64,000 nt of DNA. Origin: Hofstenia miamia (Eukaryota; Xenacoelomorpha; Acoela). Position numbers and translations under genes: made by a program. Where the stretch lies: positions 1,370,755 through 1,434,754 of the forward strand of contig SCFE01000041.1 of assembly GCA_004352715.1 (NCBI GenBank). Reading direction: 5' to 3'. Of the stretch, positions 11,625 to 22,419 are shown one piece after another. Within the stretch, counting starts at the first letter, position 1. Each line of letters starts with the position of its first letter. The notes beneath the pieces were generated by a model. That model worked only from the letters and a program-made list of their open reading frames with translations, was not told the DNA's origin and did no database searches.

Positions 11625-12953
11625 CTACAGTGAGGAGGAACTGTTAGTGTCATCTGCAGTTGAAGTATTGCCTGGTACTAAGACGCTCCTTGAAGCCATC
11701 AATATGCAAAAGTTTTCTGGAGTCACGAGCATTCCCATACCTATGCCAGCATGGTCTATCATGGAAGACAAATGAATCTTAATGATTGAGCATTGTCTGG
11801 ATGAGTTTGCCAAAAAACTCTCTATCATCAATCACGTCATCAAGCAAAATCAAGATAACAATGTATTGGGCTTAATGAAATGGTGCCTAACTGAAATGTT
11901 TACCAAAGAGGAATTAGTACTTCTACAATCACCTGGCGACAAATAGCCTTGGACATAGAATGTACCACATCCTGATTTCAAATCTCCAACTCTCAGATTG
12001 CCAAACTCTGTGAGCATGGGCTCCACAGCAATTTCTGGGATTACACAAAGGATGCTAAGATAAACTATCCTGTTACTATTGGGACCATCATGTTAAGAGA
12101 GAAAGTCACACAAGATAATGTCAAACACCATGTGGACAAACAAAACTTGCTATGTATATCTCCACCTTGCATAATGACCCCACTCATCTTACCATCATGG
12201 CATGTCAAGAAGGGGCAAAGAAAACTCTCTGCTCACCTCTCTGACTCCATTAATTACATCTCCACTGCAGCTGAGATTAACAAAGTGATGCAGACATGGG
12301 AGTATAAGGACAACAGAGACACCCTACTTAAGGGTGGGAACCCAGAATGGGCTTACATTGATGGTAAACTCACAATTAAGGATATTTTCCAGAAGGGGCA
12401 ACCTATCTCTATGCAGCTAACAAAAGTTCATAACAAGATTGCAACATTGGACCCCTGTGTTTTTATTTTATTTCAGGCATCCAGTGATTTGATGTGGATC
12501 AATAATGTTGAAAGCCTCACTCATTACTTCTACGTCATGAAGTGCATCAAAATTATCACCATGCTGTGAGCAAAAGTTACTGATCCAGAAGAGATGACTT
12601 TACAGCAGGTCAATGAATACTGCTCACTGTTTATGGATCATGTGATGCACATGGGATCACTAAGAGAGGTCTTCATCCACTTCTATCTGAACACCTGGAT
12701 CAGCCCCAAGGATGCCCATACCTTAGACACAGATGCACTCATGACTCTCATGATAGCACTGAAGGGCCTTCATCTTTATGAGAGGTTTTACTACATGTTT
12801 ACACAGAGGCTGAACAACTTAAGAAGAAATTGCCTGATTAGTGCCTGTTTACCTGAGATTGAGTTCTTCTGCTTGAGGAGTGAAGAAGTTACACAGAGGG
12901 AGACTCTTATGCAGATTACCTGGCAACCTAGATACACTGAATTTAAGTCTTGA
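11625..12953 (+). pseudogene. Unassigned protein of the gag-only LTR element (probable Gag relative), broken
   Basis: The plus strand shows a series of open stretches with protein-like composition: from 11631 (EEELLVSSAVEVLPGTKTLL), a stop at about 11775, more open frame to about 11945, then 12090-12569 and, after a TGA, 12594-12953. The last part contains EEMTLQQVNEYCSLF and DTDALMTLMIALKGLHLYER. A closely related sequence is encoded on the minus strand at 23593-23805, so this is a conserved element protein and not chance. I do not recognise a domain: no CCHC knuckle, protease or polymerase motif is visible. Its position as the only protein between two LTRs suggests a Gag-like role; that is inference. 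Three or more stops make this copy non-functional. Confidence 0.55.
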
Positions 12954-13010
12954 GGAGATGCAAAAGCTCCTGTCCTATCCCACAGTAAAACTCCTACCAC
13001 AAGTTCAACC

Positions 13011-13025
13011 AGCAATGGAGGGGCA
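13011..13025 (+). other. Polypurine tract before the 3' LTR
   Basis: AGCAATGGAGGGGCA lies directly before the TGTATAG start of the 3' LTR. The related inverted copy has GCAATGGGGGGGCAG at the same place (about 23304-23320, minus strand). This is where plus-strand priming would occur and it supports the LTR boundary. Confidence 0.7.
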
Positions 13026-13993
13026 TGTATAGTTACTTGGGGCTACTTTTTTTGAACTTATTATTTTTAGAACTCTGAAATGGTGTTGCATCTTTTTGAC
13101 GTTTTGATTCTTTGATTTGCTGCTATTTATTTGTATCAATTTCTTTTAATCAATTTCTGAATTTTGAGTGTAGTTATTTTGATAGTGTTAGTATTTGTCC
13201 CCTTGATTTGAACTACATGTGATTGCTTATTTTAACTTTGTGAGGGAAATTGTGCTTTGAAATTGTAAACAAGTCAGGTAATAAGTTACAGATTTTTGTA
13301 ATAAATATCTGAGTCACTGTAGTGAAGCACACAATAAATTTGGCTTCCTTCTACTGTGTTTGGTCTTTTCAATTATTTATCTATTAACCCCCTTTAGATT
13401 CATTGATTAAAGATTTGTTAATGATAACTGTTGCTTAAGATCCAGTGACAATTCAGGAGGAAACTGCACCAGGTCTGGGGCAACAAATAGCTCCTTAATG
13501 GTGACAGCCTGAATCATGGCCACTTTAGGTTATGACTACGTGTAGGGAATAAAATCATTTATTCAATCTGTTCATAAATGCACTTAATAATTTACACCTT
13601 GCAAATATACTATGCCATTGGTGAACGTGAATGCACAGCAATTATGTGCCTGCTATTTATTATTTATTTACATGAGCTGAGATAAGAGAACTCTGAGATA
13701 AATTGTTTATTGAGCTAGAAATTAATACTTGAGACAAACAATTAGCACCTTGGCAAGTAAGGATGGCTTCAAAGATATGGCTTCAGCATGATGCCATGTG
13801 AATTGGTCACTGCTGAAGTTCTTTTCAGAATGGAATTTCATTATTTGTTAGGCAAAATCAGTGAACCACCAATGTATGTTTTCTGTTGGAATGTGGGTCA
13901 CTCTCTCCTATGGTAGACTTTGCAACCTTTGATCTAAACTCTTGAGTTACCCAGTACTGCAAGAGTAGCCAGAGCTCCCCCTGTGATTCTACA
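13026..13993 (+). repeat. 3' LTR, full length (~968 bp)
   Basis: Begins TGTATAGTTAC after the polypurine tract and ends GTGATTCTACA before ATAA. The first 543 bp match the 5' LTR. The last ~425 bp have no partner there but do match 22420-22815 in inverse orientation, following the LTR homology of the second copy. The full LTR is therefore about 0.9-1.0 kb. Confidence 0.75.
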
Positions 13994-14310
13994 ATAAATA
14001 TGTATTTTGTTGTAAATGTTTACTGTATTTGCTTAAATTCTGGACATTTATGTGTTTCATAGTAAACAAAAGCGTTTTTTTGCAAATTTTTTGGCATCAT
14101 TTGGTTAAAATTTAATAATTTATATACTTTATCTTAGATTAAAATGTATTTTGTTGTAAATTTTTAACATTATTTCACTAAATTGACATAATTTATATAC
14201 TTTATTGTAGATAAAAACATATTCTGTTCTAAATTTTTTAACATTAATAGTTTAAATGCTAATTATTTATATACTTCATTGTAAATAAAATCATTTTTAG
14301 TTGTCAATTT
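13994..14310. repeat. ~73-bp satellite, right part
   Basis: The same unit as 10440-11034 resumes immediately after the LTR element, with about four diverged copies (TTTATATACTTTATCTTAGA, then TTTATATACTTTATTGTAGA and so on). Confidence 0.75.
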
Positions 14311-15974
14311 ACCTATGTTGACAATAGCTAAAAATCACAAACTTTGTTTCATTAAATAGATAACTTATTTAGCAGGGTGTGAAAGTCAAACTCTGTGTCT
14401 TATATAATTTCAATAATTTTGCATTACAACTAAAATAATGAACTCTGTTTAATTGAGGATTGGTTGAGTATTAACCATAAATATGAAGTGACATTTTATT
14501 GCATTTGCTAAATGATCTTGTATCACTGTAAATAAAACAGCAATCAACTTTTGGTCTGTCAATCAATTTTTGAATTATATACTATGGCTTATCAGTGAAA
14601 TGGATTTAAAATGTCTTTTTTTTAACAATTTACAAGAATATCTTTTTCAATGGAACTCAAAGTTTTCCAAAATTATACAAGCAAATCTCTATAAAGTTGA
14701 GCTCAACATTTCATTTGACATGAAAATCTAACCATTATTCCTATACTCACATTTATTTATTACTGTTTTTATTTTTCTAAATTTTAAGTAACATTTTGAT
14801 TTTTGCTTTGACATACACACTGAACAAAAGAATTCACCCATGATGGAATCCAAAAGTTGGTCTGAAATATTTGAAGCTCATGTTGATCAAATCATGGTGA
14901 AATGTAATAACCAGGATAGAGGTGGTGATCAACCAAACACCTCTACTTCCAAAATCAACAAGAATATTGCATGAGTTTATCATATTATTATTATTTGTTA
15001 TTAAATGTTGACTGGCAATGGATTTATACATTACACACAATATACATTTTCTCTTAAACAAGAAACTAGATAGTAGAAATTTGCAACCTATAACATGATT
15101 TTAATTTAAGTTTAATCACTACTCATTGAGTGTAGATAATTATTTTAATTTTATACAAGTGTTACACTGCTATGTGTGTAGAAAACATTGTTACAACAAA
15201 ATGTCTTAAATGAAACCTGGCATCAAAAATATTAGTTTGCCTAAATCCTAAAAATCAAAAATAGAAATTTCATCAAAAAAATTAATTTGTTAGTGATAAA
15301 GTGATGAGATGTTATTAATTTACTAAAATAATGTTGGCAATATATTAGAACACAGTGTCTAAATCTCAGCTTAGATTTATCACAGAACATACAACCAGAT
15401 GGTGGATACACAATGAATGAGGAAATAGATGTCCCACCAGATGAGGTTGTTGATGGAGATCAGATGAATTAATAATAGACATAATTTGCTAGTGTAATTT
15501 ACCATCATTATAAGTGAACTGTATAATATATATATATATNNNNNNNNNNNNNNNNNNNNNNNNNNNNNNNNNNNNNNNNNNNNNNNNNNNNNNNNNNNNN
15601 NNNNNNNNNNNNNNNNNNNNNNNNNNNNNNNNNNNNNNNNNNNNNNNNNNNNNNNNNNNNNNNNNNNNNNNNNNNNNNNNNNNNNNNNNNNNNTATATAT
15701 ATATATTTTATCCAAAATTGTGGGTTTTACCACATTCACTTAAAATTACTAGTTGTTTTTTGATTTCAGAAAATGATGAATTTGTTTTATCATGTACATT
15801 GACACACTTCATTTTTTGCTAGTGACTAATAATTCAAAACATTTTATTATTACATTATTTAGGAAATCTCTTCTTGTTTAGCAAAAAGTTTATTTTCAAC
15901 ATTTAATTGTTTAATATTTCCAGATGTATTATTCAAACACATTAAATTAGAATAGTTTAGAAGTGAAAATTGAA
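14311..15974. other. AT-rich sequence with an N gap in a TA microsatellite
   Basis: No gene supported. A run of 154 Ns (15540-15693) is flanked on both sides by (TA)n, so the gap is a collapsed or unreadable TA microsatellite. Open frames crossing the Ns are meaningless. Confidence 0.6.
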
Positions 15975-16290
15975 TTTTTTACAATGAAATAGCATATTTT
16001 GAAAAAAAAGAATTGATGTTTTTTGCATGTAATATATACATTTTTGAATAACCAAAATAAATTACATTGATGTAAAGTTGTATTAATCTTTGGAAAACAT
16101 ATGCAAAATTTTTTATAATGAAATAATGTATTTTTGATAAAATGAAATAATGTCTTTTACATGTAGTGTATACACTTTTTAAAAACATCAAATAAATTAC
16201 ATCAATTGCAGGTGTTAAATCATTAAAGCCATATGTAATTTTTTTACAATGAAAATAATGTATTTTGATAAGCAAATGAAGGCTTTCAGA
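15975..16290. repeat. ~133-bp imperfect tandem repeat, about 2.5 copies
   Basis: A unit with TTTTTACAATGAAATA, then TGTATTTTGATAA, TTTTGCATGTA and AATAAATTACAT recurs with starts near 15978, 16113 and 16246. Copies are diverged and the spacing uneven. Confidence 0.5.
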
Positions 16291-16439
16291 GATTCCTGAA
16301 AAATGTGTTAAACATTGTGCATAGAACCAGATAAGCAATTAAAATGCATGGAAAATTTTTATGGATAAACTTAGTTAGCAATTATAATGGTCATGTATGT
16401 GGGTCTGTGAGAGGGTGAGTTGTTTTGAAAATGATATGT

Positions 16440-18920
16440 AGTCTTTTACAGATAATGTTAGATTCCCAAAAGCAAATGAAATTTGTACATAGAACTGGTT
16501 GAACAATAGAGACATGACGAAGTTTCCATGGGTAGGAAAATGCGTCAATATCTTTGAATCATTGAAGACAATGAATCAGTGTCCAAAAAGTGATAAGGTG
16601 TGCTCCCATATGCTTATATACACAACTATAACCTAGTTTTGAACATGGAAATGAAAATGAATTATATGAAATTAGTAGGAGAATACCAATTATACTACGA
16701 CAATGAGTGCTTTAAAAACCAATATCAGATTATATTAAACAACCTATGTATGAACAAAAGGGACAACTTATGTAATTATATGTCTGAAGTGAAGAGAATC
16801 CTAAGATTAAGCCTCTGAGAAGAAATGTACTCAAAGTACAACCTATTTTGACACATATGCAAGGGTCTACCTGAAATTATCTATAGTCAATTTAAAATTA
16901 AATGTGACACTGACAACTTGTTAGACAAGATGATAAGGAAAGGTTTGGCAATACAAATCACATTAGAAAATAATGGCAAAATTAATGAAAAAACAGGAAA
17001 TAATAAATCAACTAGAATGTTGCATTGGGTAGCACATTAAAAAAATAAATCATCAATGAAAGTGCTTGACAAGGAGTATGAAAGATAAAATTAAAAGACA
17101 ACAATAAAATGAGTAAAAAAGAAAGACTTCCAATGTAATTTATGTGGCAATAAAGGTCATATGAAAATGGAATGTGAATGTCAAATAAACCTGATAGAAG
17201 ATGACAAAGCCTACTTCAAAGAAGAAGACCTAACATCAGATGAACAAAACATGATTGGGGAATAGGAAGAAATAAGCAGTGATTTAAACCACTAGGAGGA
17301 CTGGCTCAACACAAACAAGGACCAATTTAATAAAAGCAAACACAATTACAGTTGTGATAAATGCAATTATGGTGAAAGCAACAATTGATACAGAAGCAGT
17401 CATCTCAATCATAACATATGAATGTGTATCAAAAATAGGCTTTAACAGAGAAAAACTCACAAACACAAATAACAGGTTGATAAACACATCTGGAAATTAC
17501 ATTGATACCAAGGGACAGTTAGAGAATGTCAAGATCCAAATTGTCAATACCACCTTTGAACAGAGTTTCATTGTCATTGATACTGAAAAAAATGTGTTAC
17601 CATATGAAATAATACTAAGGAATGACTTCTTGACTCTATGAATGTATGTACATGGCTTTTGGGCTTTGTAATGCCCCAGCAACTTTACAGAGATACATCA
17701 CAAAAGTACTGAAGCTGAACAATAGAAAAGTAGAAGACAGAGTCAGCACATATATCTAAGACATACTTATAGCAAGCAACACTATAGAAGAACACATAGA
17801 CAAACTAGATAGAACTCTGGAAATACTGCATAAAGCAGGATTAAGGGTAAATGGCAACAAGTGTGAAATATTAAAAACACAAATAATATTTTTGGGAAGA
17901 GAGATCAAAAAGTTAAAAATAAAAATGAAGAACAATGTCTTAGAAATGATCAGAAACATAGAAAAACCAAAGACTATGAAAGAATTATGGGTTTTATAAA
18001 TTATGGAATGTTCATGCTTAACCCTGCTCAAAAGACATATCAAATGACACATCTGCTAAAGAAAACAGTACCATTTGAGTGGACCTGGAAAGAGCATGAT
18101 GAATTGGAAAAATAAAAACAGAATTAGCTAAGCTACCATTACTAAGCACACCAAATTATGAAAAGGAATTTATACTTGACTGTGATACAAGCACAGTTGC
18201 AATTAGAGCATGTTTAGGACAGATAAAAGATGGTAAAGAATTACTAATACAATTCTTCAGTAGAAAACTTAAGCCTAGCAAAGAGAATTACAGATCAACA
18301 AAGCAATAAATGTTAGTCCTTGTTGAAAGTATTAAAAAATTTTGATATCTCTTAATTCGTAGTATGTTCAAAGTGAGAACAGACAACAGTGGACTGGTAT
18401 AGCTAAAAAAGTTTCTATCAACAAATCCTCTATTGTATCTCACTGGATAGAGTACTTGAATGAATTTAAATTCAACATAGAACACTGCAAAGGATCACTG
18501 GATAAAAAACATGGAAAAGATGGAAGGAGATAGAAAACACTTCAATTTCCTACCACACAACAGATATGAAAACTTACCTGAAATAAATGCAGATTAGAAA
18601 GGAAATTCTGTACTACCAATCATACTTAAAGAAGAAATATTAGATGATGAGATAATAGAGAAACAAAAATCACACATGATTGTAGCATCATCCAAAATAA
18701 TCAGAAATAAGCTGCAAACGTCGCAGAAGAGAGTAAGATTGAAAAGGAGTTGATTAAAAAATATTATAATCAGATTAGTTGCTATGATTTCAGATTAATT
18801 TGTAAAATGCAACCAAGAATAAAATATGTGTCAAAAAAGAGATATTTGTATCTGTCAATAAAAATACTTTTGACTAAATGACGCTTACATTATTTTATAG
18901 CTGCCATATTGGCAGAAGTT
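16440..18920 (+). pseudogene. Ty3/gypsy gag-pol remnant (copy ii)
   Basis: Pieces in gag-pol order: Gag-like frame (16600-16818 and on to about 17030); CCHC knuckle CNLCGNKGHMKMEC (about 17137-17178); a retropepsin-like frame 17354-17641 with IDTEAVISIITYE, where the usual DTGA/DSGA is DTEA; RT motif B region FGLCNAPATLQRYI from 17658; an RT motif C remnant in which the first Asp of Y-x-D-D is replaced by a stop (TAA at 17757-17759); then RT-RNase H linker and RNase H (LSTPNYEKEFILDCDTSTVA; FFSRKLKPSKENYRSTK). Protease and RT motif B almost touch, so several hundred bases of RT, with its motif A aspartate, are deleted. Integrase is reduced to a short stub ending near VASSK (about 18690). The end is shared with copy iii. 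Confidence 0.8.
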
Positions 18921-19815
18921 TAAATTTGAATCAACAGGTACTTCTTTTGGAATTACTATAAATACATTGAAACTTATTGTAAGAATTTGATAAAGAATTT
19001 TACTTAGAATTCTTATTTTTCATCTTGTTAACAGTTTGATTATTTAATACAATGTTGAGCTAATTGAGCAGTGTTTAGTAGTGGTCTGGATACATCACAG
19101 GGAACAATTCTAGGGTCCCTGTGCCAGATCATGAAAGTGCACTTATGTTAGGTGTAGGGGTTTTCTCTTGATTAGCCGACTAGCATTTCCTTTCTACATG
19201 TATCAGATAACTAACTGTCAACAAATGGTTGGATAACCAAACCCTAGGAATTATCTTAATATTATTTTAGATCTAAATTTATGACCTATAATCAACTGAT
19301 ATAATGACCATACATGTAGTAAGTATAAATGTAGGTTAGGAAGTTGTTCAAATAGAATTTATTTAGATAAGCCAATATATTTCAGTAATGGCTACATGTA
19401 GTACTTAATGAACAACTAGTAACAATTCAGGTTGCAAATAGATATAACACTTTCACACAATAGAGTGTAAGTTGAGTTGTGTCATGTCTTGAGTAAGCAC
19501 TGAGCTAATGTAGGGTACACATAAGCTATCTTGATTGAGCTGAGAAGTGGCACTCAAGCATCAGATGGAATAGTGAAATTGGATGTGGAGACCTGCTTTG
19601 GGCAGATGCCCACTAGAAGATCATTATGGAGGTTACTGCATGGCTTCGTCACCTAAAAAGTGAACAGTTAATCAAGGTTACATAAGATAACAGAAGAAAC
19701 TAGTCAAGCAGTAACAACAAGTAAATCCTTACCCACAATAACACAGCTAACATTATAAAGTAACAGTAGATAAATAGTGGTTATGCCTGGTAGAGGATAT
19801 TACATCTAGACCAAT
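18921..19815. other. Sequence without a supported gene, possibly gypsy LTR residue at the left
   Basis: No family recognised. The first 100-200 bp follow the shared GCCATATTGGCAG motif of the two gypsy copies and may include LTR, but no second LTR is available for comparison because copy iii runs into a 1000-N gap. Confidence 0.3.
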
Positions 19816-21082
19816 GGCCTTATCCTTTATCCATCTAGCAATTCATGTTGTTTTGTTGGGAGTGAAATTGTCATCAAGAATTTGGATGTAAGGTGCTGTC
19901 TCACAATTAAAATTATTCACCTTGATTTGGTTGGCAGGATTTAAAAGCTCTTCACAGTGGTTTTTAAAAGTTACATCATCTCCTTTCCAGTTAATGGCTT
20001 TCCATAGTTTTCTATCATCATGATTGTTGCAAAGGTATGTCCAACTTGATTCTCTGGGAGTTTGCTGGGGGTGTCCATGATGTTGTGTGTTCTTAGAATC
20101 TAGGGCTACAATCTTAATATCATCAGCTACCAATTCTACTATGGCGTCTATATTGTTTGCCCTGATGCTCATGGCATCAATTTCAATTCTCTTGAATTCT
20201 AAAGATTCAGAAAAGTCCCCAGTGTTGATCTGATAGGGCCATGGACATTTCTGTTCATGTGATGGAAAAACATATTCCCCAAGCACCATAGATCATTTTG
20301 AGAGCTGTTCAGAGCAGATACCAAAGGTAAAGGCATGAACTTGAAAACAAACATCTAGCAATGCATAGTTGGAAGGTACATGTTATGACCTGATTTTAAA
20401 GTTAGAAACAAACTTCCAAAAATTCTGAGAAGCAATTGTGTAATTGATGGTTGATATCCACCTTTTTTTTCCAAAACATTAAAGCAGAATCAAAGTCATT
20501 GAAGCCATTCAAGAACACACTGTCAGATTGTTTACAAATGTTAAGGAGATTTCTTCCCTTAGTGTTAATCAATATATCAGGAGATTCTCTATAACAACCT
20601 TCTTTTCCATTGAGTAAAGTAGATGTGCTTGAGCTTATGAGACCATTAAAATCGCCAATGACTATTAGCCTTCCAGGGTATCTTTCCTCCATCTTTCTTG
20701 TAAGAACAATGATATTGTTTGGGTCAAAGTACAGGGAATCAGATAGAGGAATGTAACATCCAGCAAGCCATAGCTTGTGGCAGAAACTAAAATGCATCCA
20801 GATTTGATCACAAGTGTTTATCTTAATTTCCATGATGTATGGGACAAGTGCCTGTCTTACTAACACAACTCATCCACCATGGTGCCAAGTTCCATTCATC
20901 ATTAAATTTATATAAGGTTTAAATCCAGACACTAATAATTGGTTAGGATTTTTTATTTCAAACAAGAAAACAATGTCATAATCCAACAGTTTCTTCAGAA
21001 AAGCACTATCAGATAATTTATTACACAGTCCATTGATGTTTAGAGACACTAAACACAATTCAGATTCATTGCTATAAGTCAT
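19816..21082 (-). pseudogene. LINE ORF2 endonuclease half, lacking reverse transcriptase
   Basis: Minus-strand frames in order: 21082-20870 begins MTYSNESELCLVSLNINGL, then DIVFLFEIKN, matching the start of an APE-like endonuclease (Asn of SxNINGL; the catalytic Glu within FEIKN). 20866-20402 has LAGCYIPLSDSLY and IVIGDFNGL, the GDFN motif with catalytic Asp and Asn; the SDHxP block is not visible. 20289-19843 holds linker sequence typical of the region before RT (DDRKLWKAINWKGDD, then FKNHCEELLNP). No FADD-type RT core follows; the element stops near 19816. Stops separate the three frames. ORF1 of the same element lies directly upstream. Confidence 0.75.
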
Positions 21083-21129
21083 TTTATGTATAACAAATGA
21101 AGTGGTCTATAAGATTCAATCACCATGCC

Positions 21130-22005
21130 ATCATGTGTTACTTTGTGTGTTTTTCTGTCATATCTTATATCACAACCAGCATTTACTGGCTTTGCTTACC
21201 CATCCTTGACAAAATTACACAACTGTACATCTTCTTTGCAAAATAAAGGATGGACATCAGGTTTAAGGTAAGGTTTATTGAAAGGGTTTCTGGTTTCTTT
21301 GGGCTTTTTAGCATTAGCAAGAATCTCTTTACATGTTACATTTGTTTGGAGATGAACAAGGATAGGTCATTTCTCTCCTGACCCAAGGCACTTTATATCT
21401 GTGAAGCATGATCTCTCAATGCCTATCTTATTGAAAATAGCAACTACTTTTCCAATGTCATTGGAAGCAGCACAAATGTTTTCAGTTTCACTTAACCCCA
21501 TAATCACAAGATTGTTTACTCTAGTCTGAAAGTCAATATTTTCAAAGAAAATTTGCTGATTATGTGCTGCAACTGATAGGGATTGATATTCTTTTTTGAA
21601 TTTCATGAGATTGTTCACCTTATTTTCTTCAACTGAAGCAGATGTTTTGAGGTTAAGCAATTTGTCATTCATGGTCTTTTGAGCATCAGAAAGGTTTTTG
21701 AAATTTCCTTTAAGATCATCTAAGTCGGTCTTAATTGACTTTTGGGACCTCTTGATGTTGCTAATATTGGAACATATCTTCTGCAGTATGCATTTAGTTG
21801 AGGCACTAACCATTAAATCCTCATTTTCTGCACCCCTGCTATCTGCAAAATCATCCATGTCAACATCATCATAATTGTCCTCACATTCATCATAGGCATT
21901 TTCCAAAAGTTTCAACATAGCTTCTTTTGACACCTTTCTAGCCTTTGACTTAGAAAGGGCTTTAAATTCAGCAATGGTTTGTAGTTGTGTAGACATAGTC
22001 AACAA
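21130..22005 (-). pseudogene. LINE ORF1 protein (coiled coil plus RRM-like), nearly intact N-terminal 212 residues
   Basis: From the ATG at 22005 a 212-residue frame begins MLTMSTQLQTIAEFKALSKS, has an acidic stretch (about 38-60), then a long coiled-coil region with Leu/Lys spacing (about 75-140), then FFENIDFQTRVNNLVIMGLS, which fits the first strand and RNP region of the RNA-binding domain in LINE ORF1 proteins. A stop follows SGEK at about 21367, but the same reading continues past it (VHLQTNVTCKEILANAKK), so this is one nonsense mutation in a longer ORF1. Such proteins bind element RNA as trimers; that is family knowledge. Its ORF2 follows on the same strand. Confidence 0.7.
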
Positions 22006-22419
22006 TTATTTCCAACTCAATTAATTGGCAGTTGTAATCATAGACAAATATCTGTGAGAATTAATCAACATGAACCTAATTAATCTGTGTAATAACAATA
22101 CAAATCATTTGTAAAGTATTTGAGAGACAAACCAAATAAAAAACAAAATTGTGCAAGTAAAACATTATTTGTTCCTTATTGGAATGAGAATAGTAACACA
22201 GCCATAAAGTAGTTCTTAAACATGCCTGACAAGACAATTTAAACAGTAATCAGGCATGTCTAAGAAGATGCAATTTATGTAATAATATATTTCAAGTTTA
22301 TTAAAAATGCCCTTATTAAAAATTCAAGTTGGCTTCAAATTGATAAATGTAAAGCTAGAAACAATATGCATGCTTCAATTTGTCTGACATTACTTAAGCT
22401 TGAATTTAAATATATAAAC
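22006..22419. other. Possible 5' UTR of the minus-strand LINE; no gene seen
   Basis: Lies immediately upstream of the LINE ORF1 start, so part of it is likely the LINE 5' UTR. No motif or frame is recognisable. Confidence 0.3.

Larger units (their letters stand above)
11035..13993 (+). mobile_element. Gag-only (non-autonomous) LTR retrotransposon inserted in the satellite
   Basis: Bounded by TGTAGAGTCAC at the left and GTGATTCTACA at the right, an imperfect terminal inverted repeat of the TG...CA kind. It is flanked by the direct repeat ATAA (11031-11034 and 13994-13997). The satellite unit runs up to the left ATAA and resumes after the right one, giving an independent view of the insertion site. 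It contains a 5' LTR part, a ~1.45 kb internal region with only one protein-like region, a polypurine tract and a 3' LTR. I see no protease, reverse transcriptase or integrase, so it would depend on enzymes from elsewhere. A second, inverted, truncated copy is at 22420-23820. Confidence 0.8.

Noticed and set aside
15380-15822. Open frames across the N run at 15540-15693
   Set aside because: Ns and (TA)n only; no protein signal.
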